Shown here in pieces: positions 1-9,556 of a stretch of DNA of 64,000 bases (positions are counted from its first letter, which is position 1; each line of letters opens with the position of its first letter). A program made the translations under genes and the position numbers. The DNA comes from CAIYQJ01 sp963717255 (GTDB lineage Bacteria > Chloroflexota > Limnocylindria > Limnocylindrales > CSP1-4): NCBI GenBank assembly GCA_963717255.1, contig CAVQVT010000007.1, positions 124,001 through 188,000 on the forward strand, written 5' to 3'. The notes under the pieces were generated by a model. The model saw nothing but the letters and a program-made list of their open reading frames with translations, was not told where the DNA came from and did not search any database.

Positions 1-780
1 CGGTGCGCGCGATGGCCGATGCGCTGTCAGGCCAGCTCGGGCTGCTGGCGCTCGCGATCGTCCCCGCGGCCGTGGTGACCGCGGTCCGAGCACCGCGGTA
101 CGCCCTCCTCACGGTCCCGGCGGTCGCCATCACGCTCGTCTTCGCGGCCGTCTACGACAACGCGGAGATCGCGCGCTACCACCTCGGGCCGGCGATCATC
201 GCCGTGAGCTGGCTCGTCGTCGCGGCAGACTGGGTCGTGGACCTGGTGGAGGCGGCGCTGCGGAGGCGCGAAGGGGAGGACGAGGAGCTGGAGGGGCGCG
301 GACAGCGCCCGGGGAGACGCAGGGCGCACCGCCATCGTGGCCGGCGGCGCGGTCGCCGCGGGCCTCCTGGCGGCCGCCATCGTGCTGCCGCAGGTCGTCC
401 GGCTGCCGGAGTCGGAGCGGCGCGCGAGCGAGGTCGGGATCCTGGACGCACGGTCGTTCGTCGAGACGGCGTTCGAGACGTTCGAGCCCGACGCGACCGT
501 CGTGAGCTGGTGGAGCTACTCGACACCGCTCTGGTATGGGACCATCGTCGAGGGACGCCGTCCCGACCTCCGGATCGTGGACGACCGCACGCGGCTCGAC
601 GAGGGCCTCGGAGAGATGGCGGACGTCGTCCGCGCCGACCTGCCGACGCGACCCGTGTACGTGATCCCGGGTTGGTCGGACCTGCGGGGGCTTGAGGAGG
701 AGTTCGTGCTCGAGCCGGCCTTCACGGCCGCGAACCAGTTCGTCTACCGGGTCGTCTCGGAGCGAGGAGCCACGCCGTGA
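1..780 (+). CDS. DUF2723-type membrane glycosyltransferase, C-terminal part (5' end cut by window, one frameshift)
   Basis: Only the 3' part is present; the reading frame is already open at the window edge. It first encodes hydrophobic segments (GLLALAIVPAAVVTAV, LLTVPAVAITLVFAAV, IIAVSWLVVAADWVV), then a soluble tail with WWSYSTPLWYG and VYVIPGW. The WWSYSTPLW motif recalls the C-terminal region of DUF2723/TMEM260-type protein O-mannosyltransferases, which use lipid-linked sugars at the outer face of the membrane. The frame changes by one base around 290-337 near a GGAGGGG run, probably an indel error. The stop overlaps the GTG of the following GT2 gene (GTGA), so the two are likely co-transcribed and work on the same surface glycan. 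The family call rests on motif recall and is moderate. Confidence 0.55.
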
Positions 781-1578
781 CCGCGATCGACACCGCTCCG
801 CCCCGCCTGCCGGAGCTCTCCTACTTCTTCCCGGCCCACAACGAGGAGGCGAACCTGGAGCCCCTCGTCGCGGAGGCGCTCGCGACCCTGCCGACGCTCG
901 CGGAGCGGTTCGAGATCGTGATCGTCGACGACGGGTCCCGGGACGCGACGCCGCGGATCGCGGACCGGCTGGCGGCGGTCCATCCGGATGTCGTCCGCGC
1001 CGATCCACCACCCGACGAACCTCGGGTACGGGACCGCCCTGCGGTCGGGGTTCCGGGCGGCGCGGTACGCCCACGTCGCCTTCACGGACGGGGACCGCCA
1101 GTTCAGGGTCGCCGACCTGGGCCGGCTCTCGGCACGGATGGCGCAGTCCGACCGCCCGGATGTCGTCGTCGGCTTCCGGATCAGACGCGCCGACCCGTTC
1201 GTGCGGACCGCCTACGCGCGGATGTATCGGTTCGCGAACCGGGTCTGGTTCGGCCTGCGCGTGACCGACGTCGACTGCGCCTGCAAGCTCTTCCGGCGCG
1301 AGGCGCTCGAGGGGATCCGCGTCGCGTCCGGCGGCGCGTTCTTCTCGGCGGAGATGCTCATCAAGCTGCGCGCGAGCGGCCGGACGGTCGTCGAGGTGGG
1401 CGTTCCCCACTACCCGCGGACGGCGGGCTCCCAGACGGGCGCGAAGCCCGGCGTCGTCTGGCGCGCGGTGAAGGACTTCTGGTCGCTGCGCCTGCGGCTG
1501 TGGGCCGACCGCGGTCGGGCTCTCCGCCGCGGCGAGCCGATCCTGGGCCGCTCGGGCGCCCGGGCGCCCGAGGCCTGA
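777..1578 (+). CDS. GT2 family glycosyltransferase (polyprenyl-phosphate mannosyltransferase-like), one frameshift
   Basis: The N-terminal part reads LSYFFPAHNEEANLEPLV and then EIVIVDDGSRDAT, the nucleotide-sugar binding start of a GT-A fold with the DDGS motif. The second part carries NLGYGTALRSGF, AFTDGDRQF (the DxD-like site) and DCACKLFRREAL. These are typical of dolichol- or undecaprenyl-phosphate sugar transferases that load sugar from GDP- or UDP-sugar onto lipid carrier. There is no C-terminal membrane segment. The frame shifts near 995-1005: removing one C from GCGCCGATCC restores VRAIHHPTNLGYG. The GTG start overlaps the stop of the upstream membrane transferase, which would use the lipid-linked sugar made here. 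Confidence 0.8.
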
Positions 1579-1605
1579 CGTCCGACGCGGGAGCGGTTCG
1601 GCCGC

Positions 1606-2130
1606 CTACCGCCGGCGCGGGCCGCCCTCGCCCGGGTCGTCCACGTCGAGCGAGTTCACGAAGTCGCGGAAGACCGAGAGGCTCTCGTCCGTCGGCTCGG
1701 CCTCGTCCGACTCGTCGGGCTCCGGACGGACGCCGGCACGATCGAGCACCTCCGCCGCCGCATACACCGGCGCGCCCGTTCGGACGGCGAGCGCCAGCGC
1801 GTCCGAGGGCCGCGCGTCCACCTCGTGGACCCGCCCGCCCGACTCGAGGACGATCCGCGCGAAGAACGTCTCGGCCTCGAGGCCGACGATGTCAACCTCG
1901 CGCACCGTCGCGCCCAGATCCCGCATGAGCGACGCCAGGAGGTCATGGGTCAGCGGTCGCTCGGGCTCGACGCCCTGCAGCCGCATGGCGATCGCGTTCG
2001 CCTCCCAGGGCCCGATCCAGATCGGCAGGTAGCGGTCCCGGCCGAGCTCCTTGAGGATCACGACGTGCTGGCTCGAGAGCATGTGCACCCGCACGCTCTC
2101 GACGACGACCTCGATCCGGCCCGTGGACAT
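1606..2130 (-). CDS. Bifunctional nuclease family protein (DUF151)
   Basis: 174 residues. The body matches the bifunctional nuclease (BFN) domain: HVVILKELGRDRYLPIWIGP, EANAIAMRLQG, RPLTHDLLASLMRDLG and VDARPSDALALAVRTGAPVYA, in the usual order from about residue 10 to 130. Family members have RNase/DNase activity in plants; the bacterial role is poorly defined. The tail after residue 135 is acidic and ends GEGGPRRR. The ATG is chosen because a GATAAT hexamer lies exactly 6 nt upstream, so the transcript would start at the A of the ATG. It is monocistronic, convergent with the glycosyltransferase and followed by the pseudo-PP2C gene on the same strand. Confidence 0.88.
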   Translation of the reverse strand: MSTGRIEVVVESVRVHMLSSQHVVILKELGRDRYLPIWIGPWEANAIAMRLQGVEPERPLTHDLLASLMRDLGATVREVDIVGLEAETFFARIVLESGGRVHEVDARPSDALALAVRTGAPVYAAAEVLDRAGVRPEPDESDEAEPTDESLSVFRDFVNSLDVDDPGEGGPRRR

Positions 2131-2136
2131 GCCGGG

Positions 2137-2142
2137 ATTATC
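2137..2142 (-). promoter_or_regulatory. Leaderless -10 element of the DUF151 gene
   Basis: GATAAT on the minus strand, followed by CCCGGC and then the ATG. With the usual 6-nt distance the first transcribed base is the A of the start codon. No Shine-Dalgarno is present. Confidence 0.5.
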
Positions 2143-2176
2143 CCATGCGCGCCCCGCCGGGCCGGGCCCGCCCGGG

Positions 2177-4442
2177 TCAGGGCGAGACGATCGTCTCGGC
2201 CGGGGCCTCGGTCGCGCCGGTGGCCGCCGGGTTCGATGTGCCCGCACCCGGCGATGCCGCGGGGCGCGCGATCGCCTCCAGAGGCGTCGTCCAGAGGCGC
2301 GTCCCGTCGATCCAATAGAGGAGCGGCGGCTTCGACTCGCCCCGGTCCACGACGTACATGCCGCGGATGGCGTCCCATCGCTCGGGCTCACGTGCCAGCC
2401 GGTACTGCGCCACGTACCCTCCCGTCGCCTTGTCCGTGGCCACGATGCGGCGGTTCGGGGCGTCCCAGGCGTACACCTGGCCGTCCTGCGCGCTCCCATA
2501 CCCGGTCACGAGACCGTACTCCGGGGTGGGCCGCAGGAGCTCGTCGCCGGGGTCCGCCACGGGGCTCTTGGTCCGCTGACCCCCGCTGAATCGGGCGATC
2601 TCCGTCCCGTCCACGGCCCACAGCGCGCCGTCGATGTACAGGCTCGAGATCCCGGAGACGTCCTGGGGCGCGGCGAGGTAGTCGGTGGCGGCAGCCGGGA
2701 AGCCGCTCCCGTCCGCGGCGGGCGAGTAGCGGAGGATCTGCCGCGCCGAAGGGTCCACGATGTAGAGGTTGTACAGGCCCCGGTCCGGGTCGCGGAGGAA
2801 GGTCCCCATCGCGCGGATGTCCTTGCCCCAGGACGTCGAGTCCGCGACGGTCACGCGGGCGAGCGTCCCGTTGCCCTTCTTGTCGATCGGGACGGAAGCG
2901 CCAGAGGATGTTCTTCGAGTCGAGGATGAGCAGGTCCGGGCCCGACACGGAGAGGAAGCGCGGCTCGCCCGCCTTCGTCTTGCCGACCTCGGCGCCCGCC
3001 GCCAGGATCAGCGAGGCCTTCTTGCCCGCGAGGTCCACCCGGTAGACCGCGTGCCCCTCACCGTCGAGGACGTACGGGGCGCCGTCCGGCCCCTGGACGA
3101 TCCGTGCCAGCGACACGGCCGGATCGGCTCGGTCGAAGGAGAAGGCCTGCGTGGCGGCCACCTCGGCGACGCCGTAGAGGTCATCCAGTCCCGCCACGAC
3201 CCGCCGCTGCAACGGCGTGATCGTGCTGGGCGGGATGTCCGCGGCCGCTGCCTTCTTCAGATCCTCGTACGCGTTCGTGAGCAGCTGCATCGCCTTCGTC
3301 GGGTCATCCGTGACGAGGTTCGACCCGTTGTCGTAGACCAGGCGGAGCGACTCCTGCGCCGACTCGAGCGCCTGCTGGCCGGCCGTGACCTCGGCGACGA
3401 CGCCGGGGGACGTGCCTCCGCCCCCCATGGCGAAGACCCCGACGCCGACCACCGCGATCGTGCCGATCAGCACGAGGGCGGCGATCGCCACCCTCCGCTG
3501 TGTGGCCCGGCGCGCCGTGACGGGCGTGACCTTCCGGGACGGCTCCGCGCGCCGCGGCAGCAGGTCCTGCACGCGGTCCAGGCCGTCGCGCGCCGCGCCT
3601 CCGGCCGCGCGGCGGGCGCGCGACGCCGTGTCGGTGACGGCCGCCACCCCGCCCGAGAGCGAGTCGGCGAGCGGGATCGGAGAGCGCTCGGGCGACCCGG
3701 CAAGTGGTTCCTCGGGCGCGACCGGGACGAGCTCCGCGCGGTGGTAGGTGGACGCGACCTCGGCCGCCTCGAGCGCGATCGCCCCGTCGGATCCGGTGCC
3801 GTCCATGGCGACGAACCGGTGGTGGATGTGCTCGACGGCCGACGACGGGTGGAGCGAGACGAGCCCGTCGCGGATCTCGTCCACCCCCACCCTGCCCACG
3901 ACATTCGCCGAGATGAGCGCCACGATGTCGCCGACGCCGACGTCGCCCTTCCAGACCTGGGGCGCGATGTCCTTCGTCGGCAGTCCCGTCTCGCCGTGCG
4001 GGTCCGGGAGGGTCAGCAGCCGGTCCTGACGGACCATGTACGCCGCGACCCGCCCGACGGTGACCACGTACAGCTCGCTCCCCCGGACCACCGCGAGGCC
4101 CAGCCCGATCGGGCCCGGCTCGTCCGTGGCGCGGCCCAGGCCCACCCTCTCGCGCTGTGCCGCCAACCGGCGATTCGCCGAACGGATCACCTTCGTCAGG
4201 ATGACCTGGATCCCGGCCGACTCATCGTAGAAGTACTCGTCGCGGATCGCCTCGGCGACGAGGCGGGTGGCGTCCCGGACCCGCGGCGGGTGGGCCGGGC
4301 CTGTGACGAGCAGGTAGAGGCTCCCCTTCGAGCGCGCGACGGAGCCGACCGTCGGCTCGACGACGACGGTCGTGTCCTGGGAGTCGGAGAGGCGGTCCTG
4401 CTCGGCGACGACGCCGAGCCTCATCTGCAGCCGGGCGGTCAT
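2177..4442 (-). CDS. Pseudo-PP2C domain fused through one membrane helix to an extracytoplasmic propeller-like domain (one frameshift)
   Basis: Residues about 1-230 keep the skeleton of a PP2C phosphatase (RLGVVAEQDRLSDSQDTT; LYLLVTGPAHPPRV; VILTKVIRSANRRLAAQ; ELYVVTVGRVAAYMVRQDRL), but the metal-binding VADG has become VTGP and GDSR has become GRVA, so it is probably catalytically dead. A basic linker is followed by a membrane segment (VAIAALVLIGTIAVVGVGVFAM) and then repeats such as DGAPYVLDGEGHAVYRVDL, LYNLYIVDPSARQILRYS and GQVYAWDAPNRRIVATD, resembling beta-propeller blades. The frame changes near 2895; deleting one C from CGTCCCGATCG gives RPIDKKGNGTLARVTVADS. The ATG overlaps the dciA stop (ATGA). 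The function is unknown; a membrane sensor or scaffold is my inference. Confidence 0.6.
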
Positions 4443-4927
4443 CCGTACCTGGTGGCGGGAGGGTGGGCGCTGTGGCGCGCCGCCGCTGGGCGGCCCTGGC
4501 AGCGCCGCAGGGCGTCCCGAGTATACGCAAGGTCGTCCGGAAGTCCTTCCGGCGACCGGGGCCGGGGGATGGTGCCGGCCCCGGTCGCCCGCCGTCGAGC
4601 GGAAGGCCTCAGTCCCGCAGCGGTGACCGTCCGGATCCGGGTGGCGCGGACGCCGCCCGGTGCCGCGGCGAGTGCCTCGAGGAGCTCGGTGGACCGGAGG
4701 TGCACCTCCTGGCCCACGAGCGGGTGGTCCACCTCGACGATGACCGCGTCCCCGACCACCCGGACGAGCCGGGCGGCGCCGGCCACCGCCGGCGCGCGCT
4801 CGGCGAGGATCGCCGCGAACGTGGACGACGCGCGCGCGAGGCGCAGCTCCTCCTCGAGCCCGAGGGCGCGCGCCGCCTCGGGGAGCAGGTCGCCCACGCG
4901 TCGCATCGGCCGGCGAGCCCGCGTCAC
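4439..4927 (-). CDS. dciA: DUF721 protein, DciA-like replicative helicase loader
   Basis: 162 residues starting with GTG, which overlaps the recF stop (GTGA). The conserved DUF721 body is MRRVGDLLPEAARALGLEEE, FAAILAERAPAVAGAARLVRV and VIVEVDHPLVGQEVHLRSTELLEAL, a KH-like fold used by DciA to load DnaB at the origin in bacteria without DnaC. A C-terminal basic tail follows. Its position directly after dnaN-recF is the usual one in actinobacteria and relatives. An alternative in-frame ATG lies 21 nt inside (4906). The next gene overlaps by the ATGA motif, so dnaN, recF, dciA and the pseudo-PP2C gene form one transcript. Confidence 0.85.
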   Translation of the reverse strand: MTRARRPMRRVGDLLPEAARALGLEEELRLARASSTFAAILAERAPAVAGAARLVRVVGDAVIVEVDHPLVGQEVHLRSTELLEALAAAPGGVRATRIRTVTAAGLRPSARRRATGAGTIPRPRSPEGLPDDLAYTRDALRRCQGRPAAARHSAHPPATRYG

Positions 4928-6100
4928 CCCGCGTCCTCCACGAGGCGAGCGCCCGTGCCGGTCGCGGCACCGGCTCCCGCGGCCGCCGGCGCCTCGTCCG
5001 GGCCGGGCCCGTCCTCCGCCTCCACGCGCCACGGCGTCCCGTGCGCCCGCAGGTCGGGATCGAGGTCGGCGAGGGTCGTCGTCGTCACGAACGCCTGCGG
5101 GAGCGCCGAGATCCGCCGGACCAGGTGCCCGCGTCGGGCCGGATCCAGCTCGGAGAAGACGTCGTCGAGCAGCAGCAGCGGAGGCCTGCCGTCCAGGCGC
5201 TCGAGGAGGTCGAGCTCGGCGAGCTTGAGCGCCAGGATCGCCGACCGCTGCTGGCCGCGCGACGCGACCCCCTGCATGTCGCGCCCGTCGAGGAGGAACG
5301 CGGCATCGTCGCGATGCGGTCCCACGAGCGTCGCCCCGTTCCACACTTCCTTGTCGGCCGTCTCGGCGAGCCGTCGCGCGAGGGCGTCACGCGACCTCTC
5401 CCCGGGGCGGACGGGCGCGTTCGTGACGTACGCGAGGGCGAGGGCACCCTCCTCCGGAGCGATCTCCCGGTGGGCCGCGGCGAGCGGGCCGGCGAGCGCC
5501 TCGAGAAGGGCGGCCCTCCCCTCCAGGACCTCGGCTCCGGCGTCGAGGAGCGCCTCGTCCCAGAACGGGAGCTCGCCGCGTGTCGCGGTCTCCTCGCGGA
5601 TCGCCTTGAGGAGCCCGTTGCGCTGACGCAACGCCCGTTCGTACGTCGCGAGCGCGCGGGCGTAGGCGGTCGAGCGGTCGGACGCCAGGCGGTCGAGCGT
5701 GTCGCGCCGGAGGCCGGGAGGGCCGACCACCAGGAGCATCTCCTCCGGCGCGAACAGGACGACGCGCATGGCCGATCCCAGCGCCGCCGGCCGACGCGGG
5801 ACGCCGTTCACCCTCAGCCGCTTGCGGCCGGCGGCGGGGCCTTCGCGCGCGAGCACCACCTCGATCGTCGCCTCGGGGATCCGCGGCGTGCGCCTCGACC
5901 CGCGCGAACGGGGCGCCCCAGCGGATCAGCTCGGCATCGGCGGAGGCACGGTGGCTGCGGCCGCGCGCACAGAGCGCGATCGCCTCGATGAGCGTCGTCT
6001 TCCCGGACGCGTTCGGTCCCCAGACGAGCTGCGGCCCGTGGCCGAACGAACCGTCGAGCGCGGCGTACGCGCGGAAGCCGACGAGGCGCAGCGACGCGAG
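4924..6100 (-). CDS. recF: DNA replication and repair protein RecF (one frameshift, start codon unclear)
   Basis: The N-terminal frame reads LASLRLVGFRAYAALDG, then GPNASGKTTLIEAIAL (Walker A). After a shift near 5860 it continues to LLVVGPPGLRRDTLDR, GRDMQGVASRGQQRSAILAL (signature) and LLLLDDVFSELDPARRGHL (Walker B and D-loop), an SMC-like ABC ATPase for gap repair. Removing one C from GATCCCCGAGG joins the halves as ADPEATIEVV. In the N-terminal frame there is no ATG, GTG or TTG between the dnaN TAG and Walker A, so a second indel or a rare start is likely; the end given here is the first conserved codon. The stop overlaps the dciA GTG. Confidence 0.88.
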
Positions 6101-6127
6101 CGTGGGGGCCTCCGACCGCCCGGCCGC

Positions 6128-7258
6128 CTAGGAGGCGGTCCGGACCGGCATGACGACGTGCGTGTACTCGCGCCCGTCGGCAGGGCGGAAGAGGCCGGGC
6201 GAGAGCGGGCCGGCCAGCTCGATCGCGAACTCCTCGGTCTCCACGTTCTGGAGCACCTGGGTGAGGTAGTCGGCGTTGAAGGCGATCGTGGTCGCGTCGC
6301 CCTCGACGGTCGCGTCCACCTCGCTCTGGTGATCGCCGAGGTCGGAGACCGCAGTCACCGAGATCCCGGCCGTCCCCTCGCCGCCGACATGGAGCTTCAC
6401 GATCTTCGTCGTCTTCTGGGTGAGGAGTGCGGCGGGCCGCACCGCCCGCAGGAGCTCTTCGCGGTCCACGACGGCACGCGTCGTGTGCTCCTTCGGGAGG
6501 ACCTGCTGGTAGTTGGGGAACTGCCCGTCGATGAGGCGGCTCACGAGGACCGTCCGGTCCTGCCCGTCCACGGTGAAGACGACCTGGTTCCGGCTCGGCG
6601 CCAGGATCACGTCGACCGGGTCGTCCACGTCCGTGAGGATCCGCTCGAGCTCGGCATACGACCGGGCCGGCACGACGATGCTCGTGTCCTCGGTCGGCGC
6701 GAGCGTGGGGATCGTGGTGATCGCGATGCGGTAGTTGTCCGCTGCGGCGAGGGTCATCCGGTCGCCCTCGAGGCGGGTCAGGACTCCCGTCAGGATCGGG
6801 CGCGCCTCCTCGGTGGCGGCCGCGAAGGTGACCTCGCCCAGCGCCTGGCGCAGCACCTTCTGACTCACGCGGGTGGTCGGGCGCTCGCCGGCGGAGGGGA
6901 TCTGCGGGAACTCGTCGGCCGCCATGCCCTTGATGTGGGTCTCGAAGCGGCCGCTCACGAGGTGGATGCGCTCGTCGGGCAGGAGCTCCAGCTCGATCGC
7001 GGCGGTCTTCATCGGGATGGAGGCCACGATCCCCGCGAAGAGGTCGGCGGGCAGCGTGATGGCCCCGTCGTCGTCCACCTTCGCCGGCACCCAGTGCGTG
7101 ATGCCGATCTCGAGGTTCGTCGCGGTGAGCTCGAGGCCCGCGTCGCGGGTCCGGAGCAGAACGTTCGACAGGACCGGCAGCGCGGCCTTCGACGAGACGG
7201 CGCGTCCCACGACCGACAGGCCGTGGGCGAGGTTCTCCTGGAGGATCGTCAGTTTCAC
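6128..7258 (-). CDS. dnaN: DNA polymerase III beta sliding clamp
   Basis: 376 residues, normal length. The GTG start gives VKLTILQENLAHGLSVVGRAV, the standard N-terminus; longer in-frame starts run into the origin. Clamp signatures include AALPVLSNVLLRT, ELTATNLEIGI, SSKAALPVL, NYRIAITTI and the C-terminal THVVMPVR hydrophobic-pocket end. It forms a ring dimer that tethers the replicase and binds DnaA/Hda-type and repair partners. It lies across oriC from dnaA and is transcribed in the same direction, with recF next. Confidence 0.96.
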   Translation of the reverse strand: MKLTILQENLAHGLSVVGRAVSSKAALPVLSNVLLRTRDAGLELTATNLEIGITHWVPAKVDDDGAITLPADLFAGIVASIPMKTAAIELELLPDERIHLVSGRFETHIKGMAADEFPQIPSAGERPTTRVSQKVLRQALGEVTFAAATEEARPILTGVLTRLEGDRMTLAAADNYRIAITTIPTLAPTEDTSIVVPARSYAELERILTDVDDPVDVILAPSRNQVVFTVDGQDRTVLVSRLIDGQFPNYQQVLPKEHTTRAVVDREELLRAVRPAALLTQKTTKIVKLHVGGEGTAGISVTAVSDLGDHQSEVDATVEGDATTIAFNADYLTQVLQNVETEEFAIELAGPLSPGLFRPADGREYTHVVMPVRTAS

Positions 7259-7339
7259 GACCGGTGGTCTCCCTGGCTCCCGGCACGAGGCGTACATGCA
7301 CGGATCACCGGTGCGCCGGCCGCTCCCGGGCGGGTCCAC

Positions 7340-7640
7340 ACCGTCGGTGCGTATCTTCTCATCCTTGAGAGACTCACCGTCACCGTCATATGGTCGTGGA
7401 CCGTGTGGACGACCACGCTCGCCCGTGCGGCGCCGGGCTGTCGAAGACCCGGCCCCGACATGTGGATGACCGGGGCCGGCCGGTGCACGCGCCCCGGGAT
7501 GGCCGGTGGACGGCCGGTGAAGGAGGGGGATGGCTCGCCGCCCGCAAGGTGCCCGCCCCGCGCCGGGTCGGGCACCTTGTCCACATCGGGGCCCGGTTAT
7601 CCACGGTTATCCCGCCCTTATCCACGCTGCGGCGGCATCC
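7340..7640. other. oriC: Candidate chromosomal replication origin (oriC) between dnaN and dnaA
   Basis: This gene-free stretch holds a tight row of DnaA-box-like 9-mers: TTGTCCACA at 7577-7585, TTATCCACG at 7597-7605, TTATCCCGC at 7607-7615 and TTATCCACG at 7618-7626, all in the same orientation. Reverse-orientation relatives are TGTGGATGA at 7461-7469 and TGTGGACGA at 7404-7412. A comparatively AT-richer piece at about 7349-7392 is a possible unwinding element. Position between dnaA and dnaN is the commonest bacterial origin site. Confidence 0.8.
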
Positions 7641-7704
7641 GCCGGATGCGGCGGCCGGGGCGCCGCCCCGCCGGGGAGGCCGCGGTTCGCGACGCCGGCC
7701 GGCG

Positions 7705-9054
7705 TCAGTCGGAGTAGATGAGCTCCCGCACCGCTGCGATGTCGCGGCGCATCTCGTCGCTCGCGGTGGCCTCGCGGTCGATCTTGTCGCACGCGTGAAG
7801 GACCGTGGAGTGGTCCCGCCCGCCCAGCTCCTCGCCGATCCTGATGAGGCTGACGTCGGTCTCCGCCCGCATGAGGTACATCGCGATCTGGCGGGGGACG
7901 ACGATGGCCCTGTCGCGCTTCTGGCCCTTGAGCTGGTCCATCCCGACCCCGAAGTACTCGGAGACGGCCTTCGCGATGCGCTCCGGCGTGACCGTGCGCT
8001 TCTTCGGGTTGAAGAGGACGTTGGACAGGACGGCCTGGGCGAGCCCGATGTCGATCGACTGGCCCTGCATGCTCGAGTAGGCGACGATCCGGTTGAGTGC
8101 GCCCTCGAGCTCGCGGATGTTGCTCACGACCTTGCGCGCGACGAACTCGACGACGTCCGCCGACAACGGGACACCCATCTCCTCGGCCTTCGCACGGAGG
8201 ATCGCGATGCGCGTCTCGAGGTCCGGGGCGGTGAGATCGGCGATGAGGCCCCACTCGAACCGGCTTCGGAGGCGCTCCTCGAGCGTCGTGATCTGCTTCG
8301 GGGGCCGGTCCGAGGACAGGACGATCTGCTTCCCGTCCTCATGGATCGCGTTGAACGTGTGGAAGAACTCCTCCTGCGTCCGCTCCTTGTCCGCGATGAA
8401 CTGGATGTCGTCGACGAGGAGGAGGTCGATCCGGCGGTAGCGGCTGCGGAACTCATCGATCCGGCCCTGCTGGATGCTGGTGATGAACTCGTTCGTGAAC
8501 TTCTCGCTGGTCGCGTAGACGACGCGCTTGCGCGGATACCGCGCGAGGACGGCATTGCCGATCGCGTGCATGAGGTGGGTCTTGCCGAGCCCCACCCCGC
8601 CGTACAGGAAGAGCGGGTTGTACGCGTGCCCCGGCCGCTCGGCGACCGACAGGCTGGCGGCGTGCGCGAGCCTGTTCGCCGACCCCACGATGAAGTTGCT
8701 GAAGGTGTAGCGCGGGTTGAGGCTGGTGGCGCCGCCTTCCGGCGCTCCGACGCGCGTGGCCTCGACCCGGACGGGCGCCGGTGCGCCCCCGGCGGCGGCG
8801 CTCTCCTCCGCGGACCGGACGACGAACTCGACCTGGACGCTGTAGCCGACCACGCGGGCGAGCGTCTGCGAGATCAGGGGCCTGTAGCGGGTCTCCAGCC
8901 AGTCGCGGGCGAAACCGTTGGGGACCGCGATCCGGAAGCGGGTGCCCTCCACGTCGACGAGCGACGTGTTCTTCAGCCAGGTCTCGTAGTTGGCGGGCGA
9001 CAGCGAGACCTGGAGTTCCCCGAGGGCGGCTCGCCAGACGTGCTTCGCGTCCAT
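7705..9054 (-). CDS. dnaA: Chromosomal replication initiator DnaA
   Basis: 449 residues. Domain I starts VWRAALGELQVSLSPANYETWL. The AAA+ core has NPRYTFSNFIVGSANRLAHA, Walker A GGVGLGKTHLMHAIG, Walker B LLLVDDIQFIADKERTQEEF and sensor LSSDRPPKQI. Domain IV ends with the DnaA-box recognition motif GRDHSTVLHACDKI. The ATG at 9054 gives the family N-terminus; a longer frame upstream has shadow-like composition. Transcription is away from rpmH, with oriC downstream. A putative TTGCGG-N18-TATCTT promoter and a TGTGGATGG box at 9077 lie upstream, so DnaA may control its own expression. Confidence 0.97.
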   Translation of the reverse strand: MDAKHVWRAALGELQVSLSPANYETWLKNTSLVDVEGTRFRIAVPNGFARDWLETRYRPLISQTLARVVGYSVQVEFVVRSAEESAAAGGAPAPVRVEATRVGAPEGGATSLNPRYTFSNFIVGSANRLAHAASLSVAERPGHAYNPLFLYGGVGLGKTHLMHAIGNAVLARYPRKRVVYATSEKFTNEFITSIQQGRIDEFRSRYRRIDLLLVDDIQFIADKERTQEEFFHTFNAIHEDGKQIVLSSDRPPKQITTLEERLRSRFEWGLIADLTAPDLETRIAILRAKAEEMGVPLSADVVEFVARKVVSNIRELEGALNRIVAYSSMQGQSIDIGLAQAVLSNVLFNPKKRTVTPERIAKAVSEYFGVGMDQLKGQKRDRAIVVPRQIAMYLMRAETDVSLIRIGEELGGRDHSTVLHACDKIDREATASDEMRRDIAAVRELIYSD

Positions 9055-9255
9055 CGTCAGCTCGTTGCGGTCGGTCTGTGGATGGTCGGTCGATCGAGGG
9101 TGCGCCACACGGGAACGGCCGGCGGCCGGGTCGCGATGGGGCCCCGAGGCGCTCGTCGCAGATGGCGACGGAGCGACGCCGAGTCTCCCTCCCGCGGCTC
9201 GATCCGGGGGCTTCGAGGACCTGCCCTCGAACGTCCCGGCGTCGGGGGCCGCGCA

Positions 9256-9285
9256 AAGATAGCACCGGCCGACGGACGGCCGCAA
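9256..9285 (-). promoter_or_regulatory. Putative dnaA promoter
   Basis: TTGCGG (9285-9280), an 18-nt spacer and TATCTT (9261-9256) on the minus strand, about 200 nt upstream of the dnaA ATG. The same TTGCGS/TATCNT style recurs upstream of the second arsR gene and of smpB in this window. Confidence 0.4.
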
Positions 9286-9308
9286 GGCGATTCGGCACGG
9301 GTCCGCCC

Positions 9309-9325
9309 ATACTCCTGGGGAGTAT
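9309..9325. repeat. Perfect inverted repeat between dnaA and rpmH promoters
   Basis: ATACTCC-TGG-GGAGTAT, a 7+3+7 dyad in the divergent dnaA/rpmH control region. It could be an operator for a dimeric regulator. No known binding consensus is recognised. Confidence 0.4.
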
Positions 9326-9411
9326 CAGGGCTCGTGACGCTGCCTCCCGCCGCGGCGGCACAAGGGGCGCCCGGAGCCGTTCGCGGGTGGCCGGCGAGGG
9401 GGCCCCCTCGT

Positions 9412-9441
9412 TTGACACTCCTCCGAGCGCGTCCATATACT
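9412..9441 (+). promoter_or_regulatory. Near-consensus sigma70-type promoter of the rpmH operon
   Basis: TTGACA at 9412-9417, an 18-nt spacer and TATACT at 9436-9441. This is the best promoter match in the window and sits about 115 nt upstream of the rpmH ATG, as expected for a highly expressed ribosomal gene. Confidence 0.75.
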
Positions 9442-9556
9442 CGCCCGGCAGTCGACGCGCCGACGCGCCACATGTGCGCTCAGGCGCGTTCGTGTGCCTT
9501 CAGGGACCCCAGCACCCGTCCCGGAGGCCCGATGGAGAGGATCGGACGACACCCCG

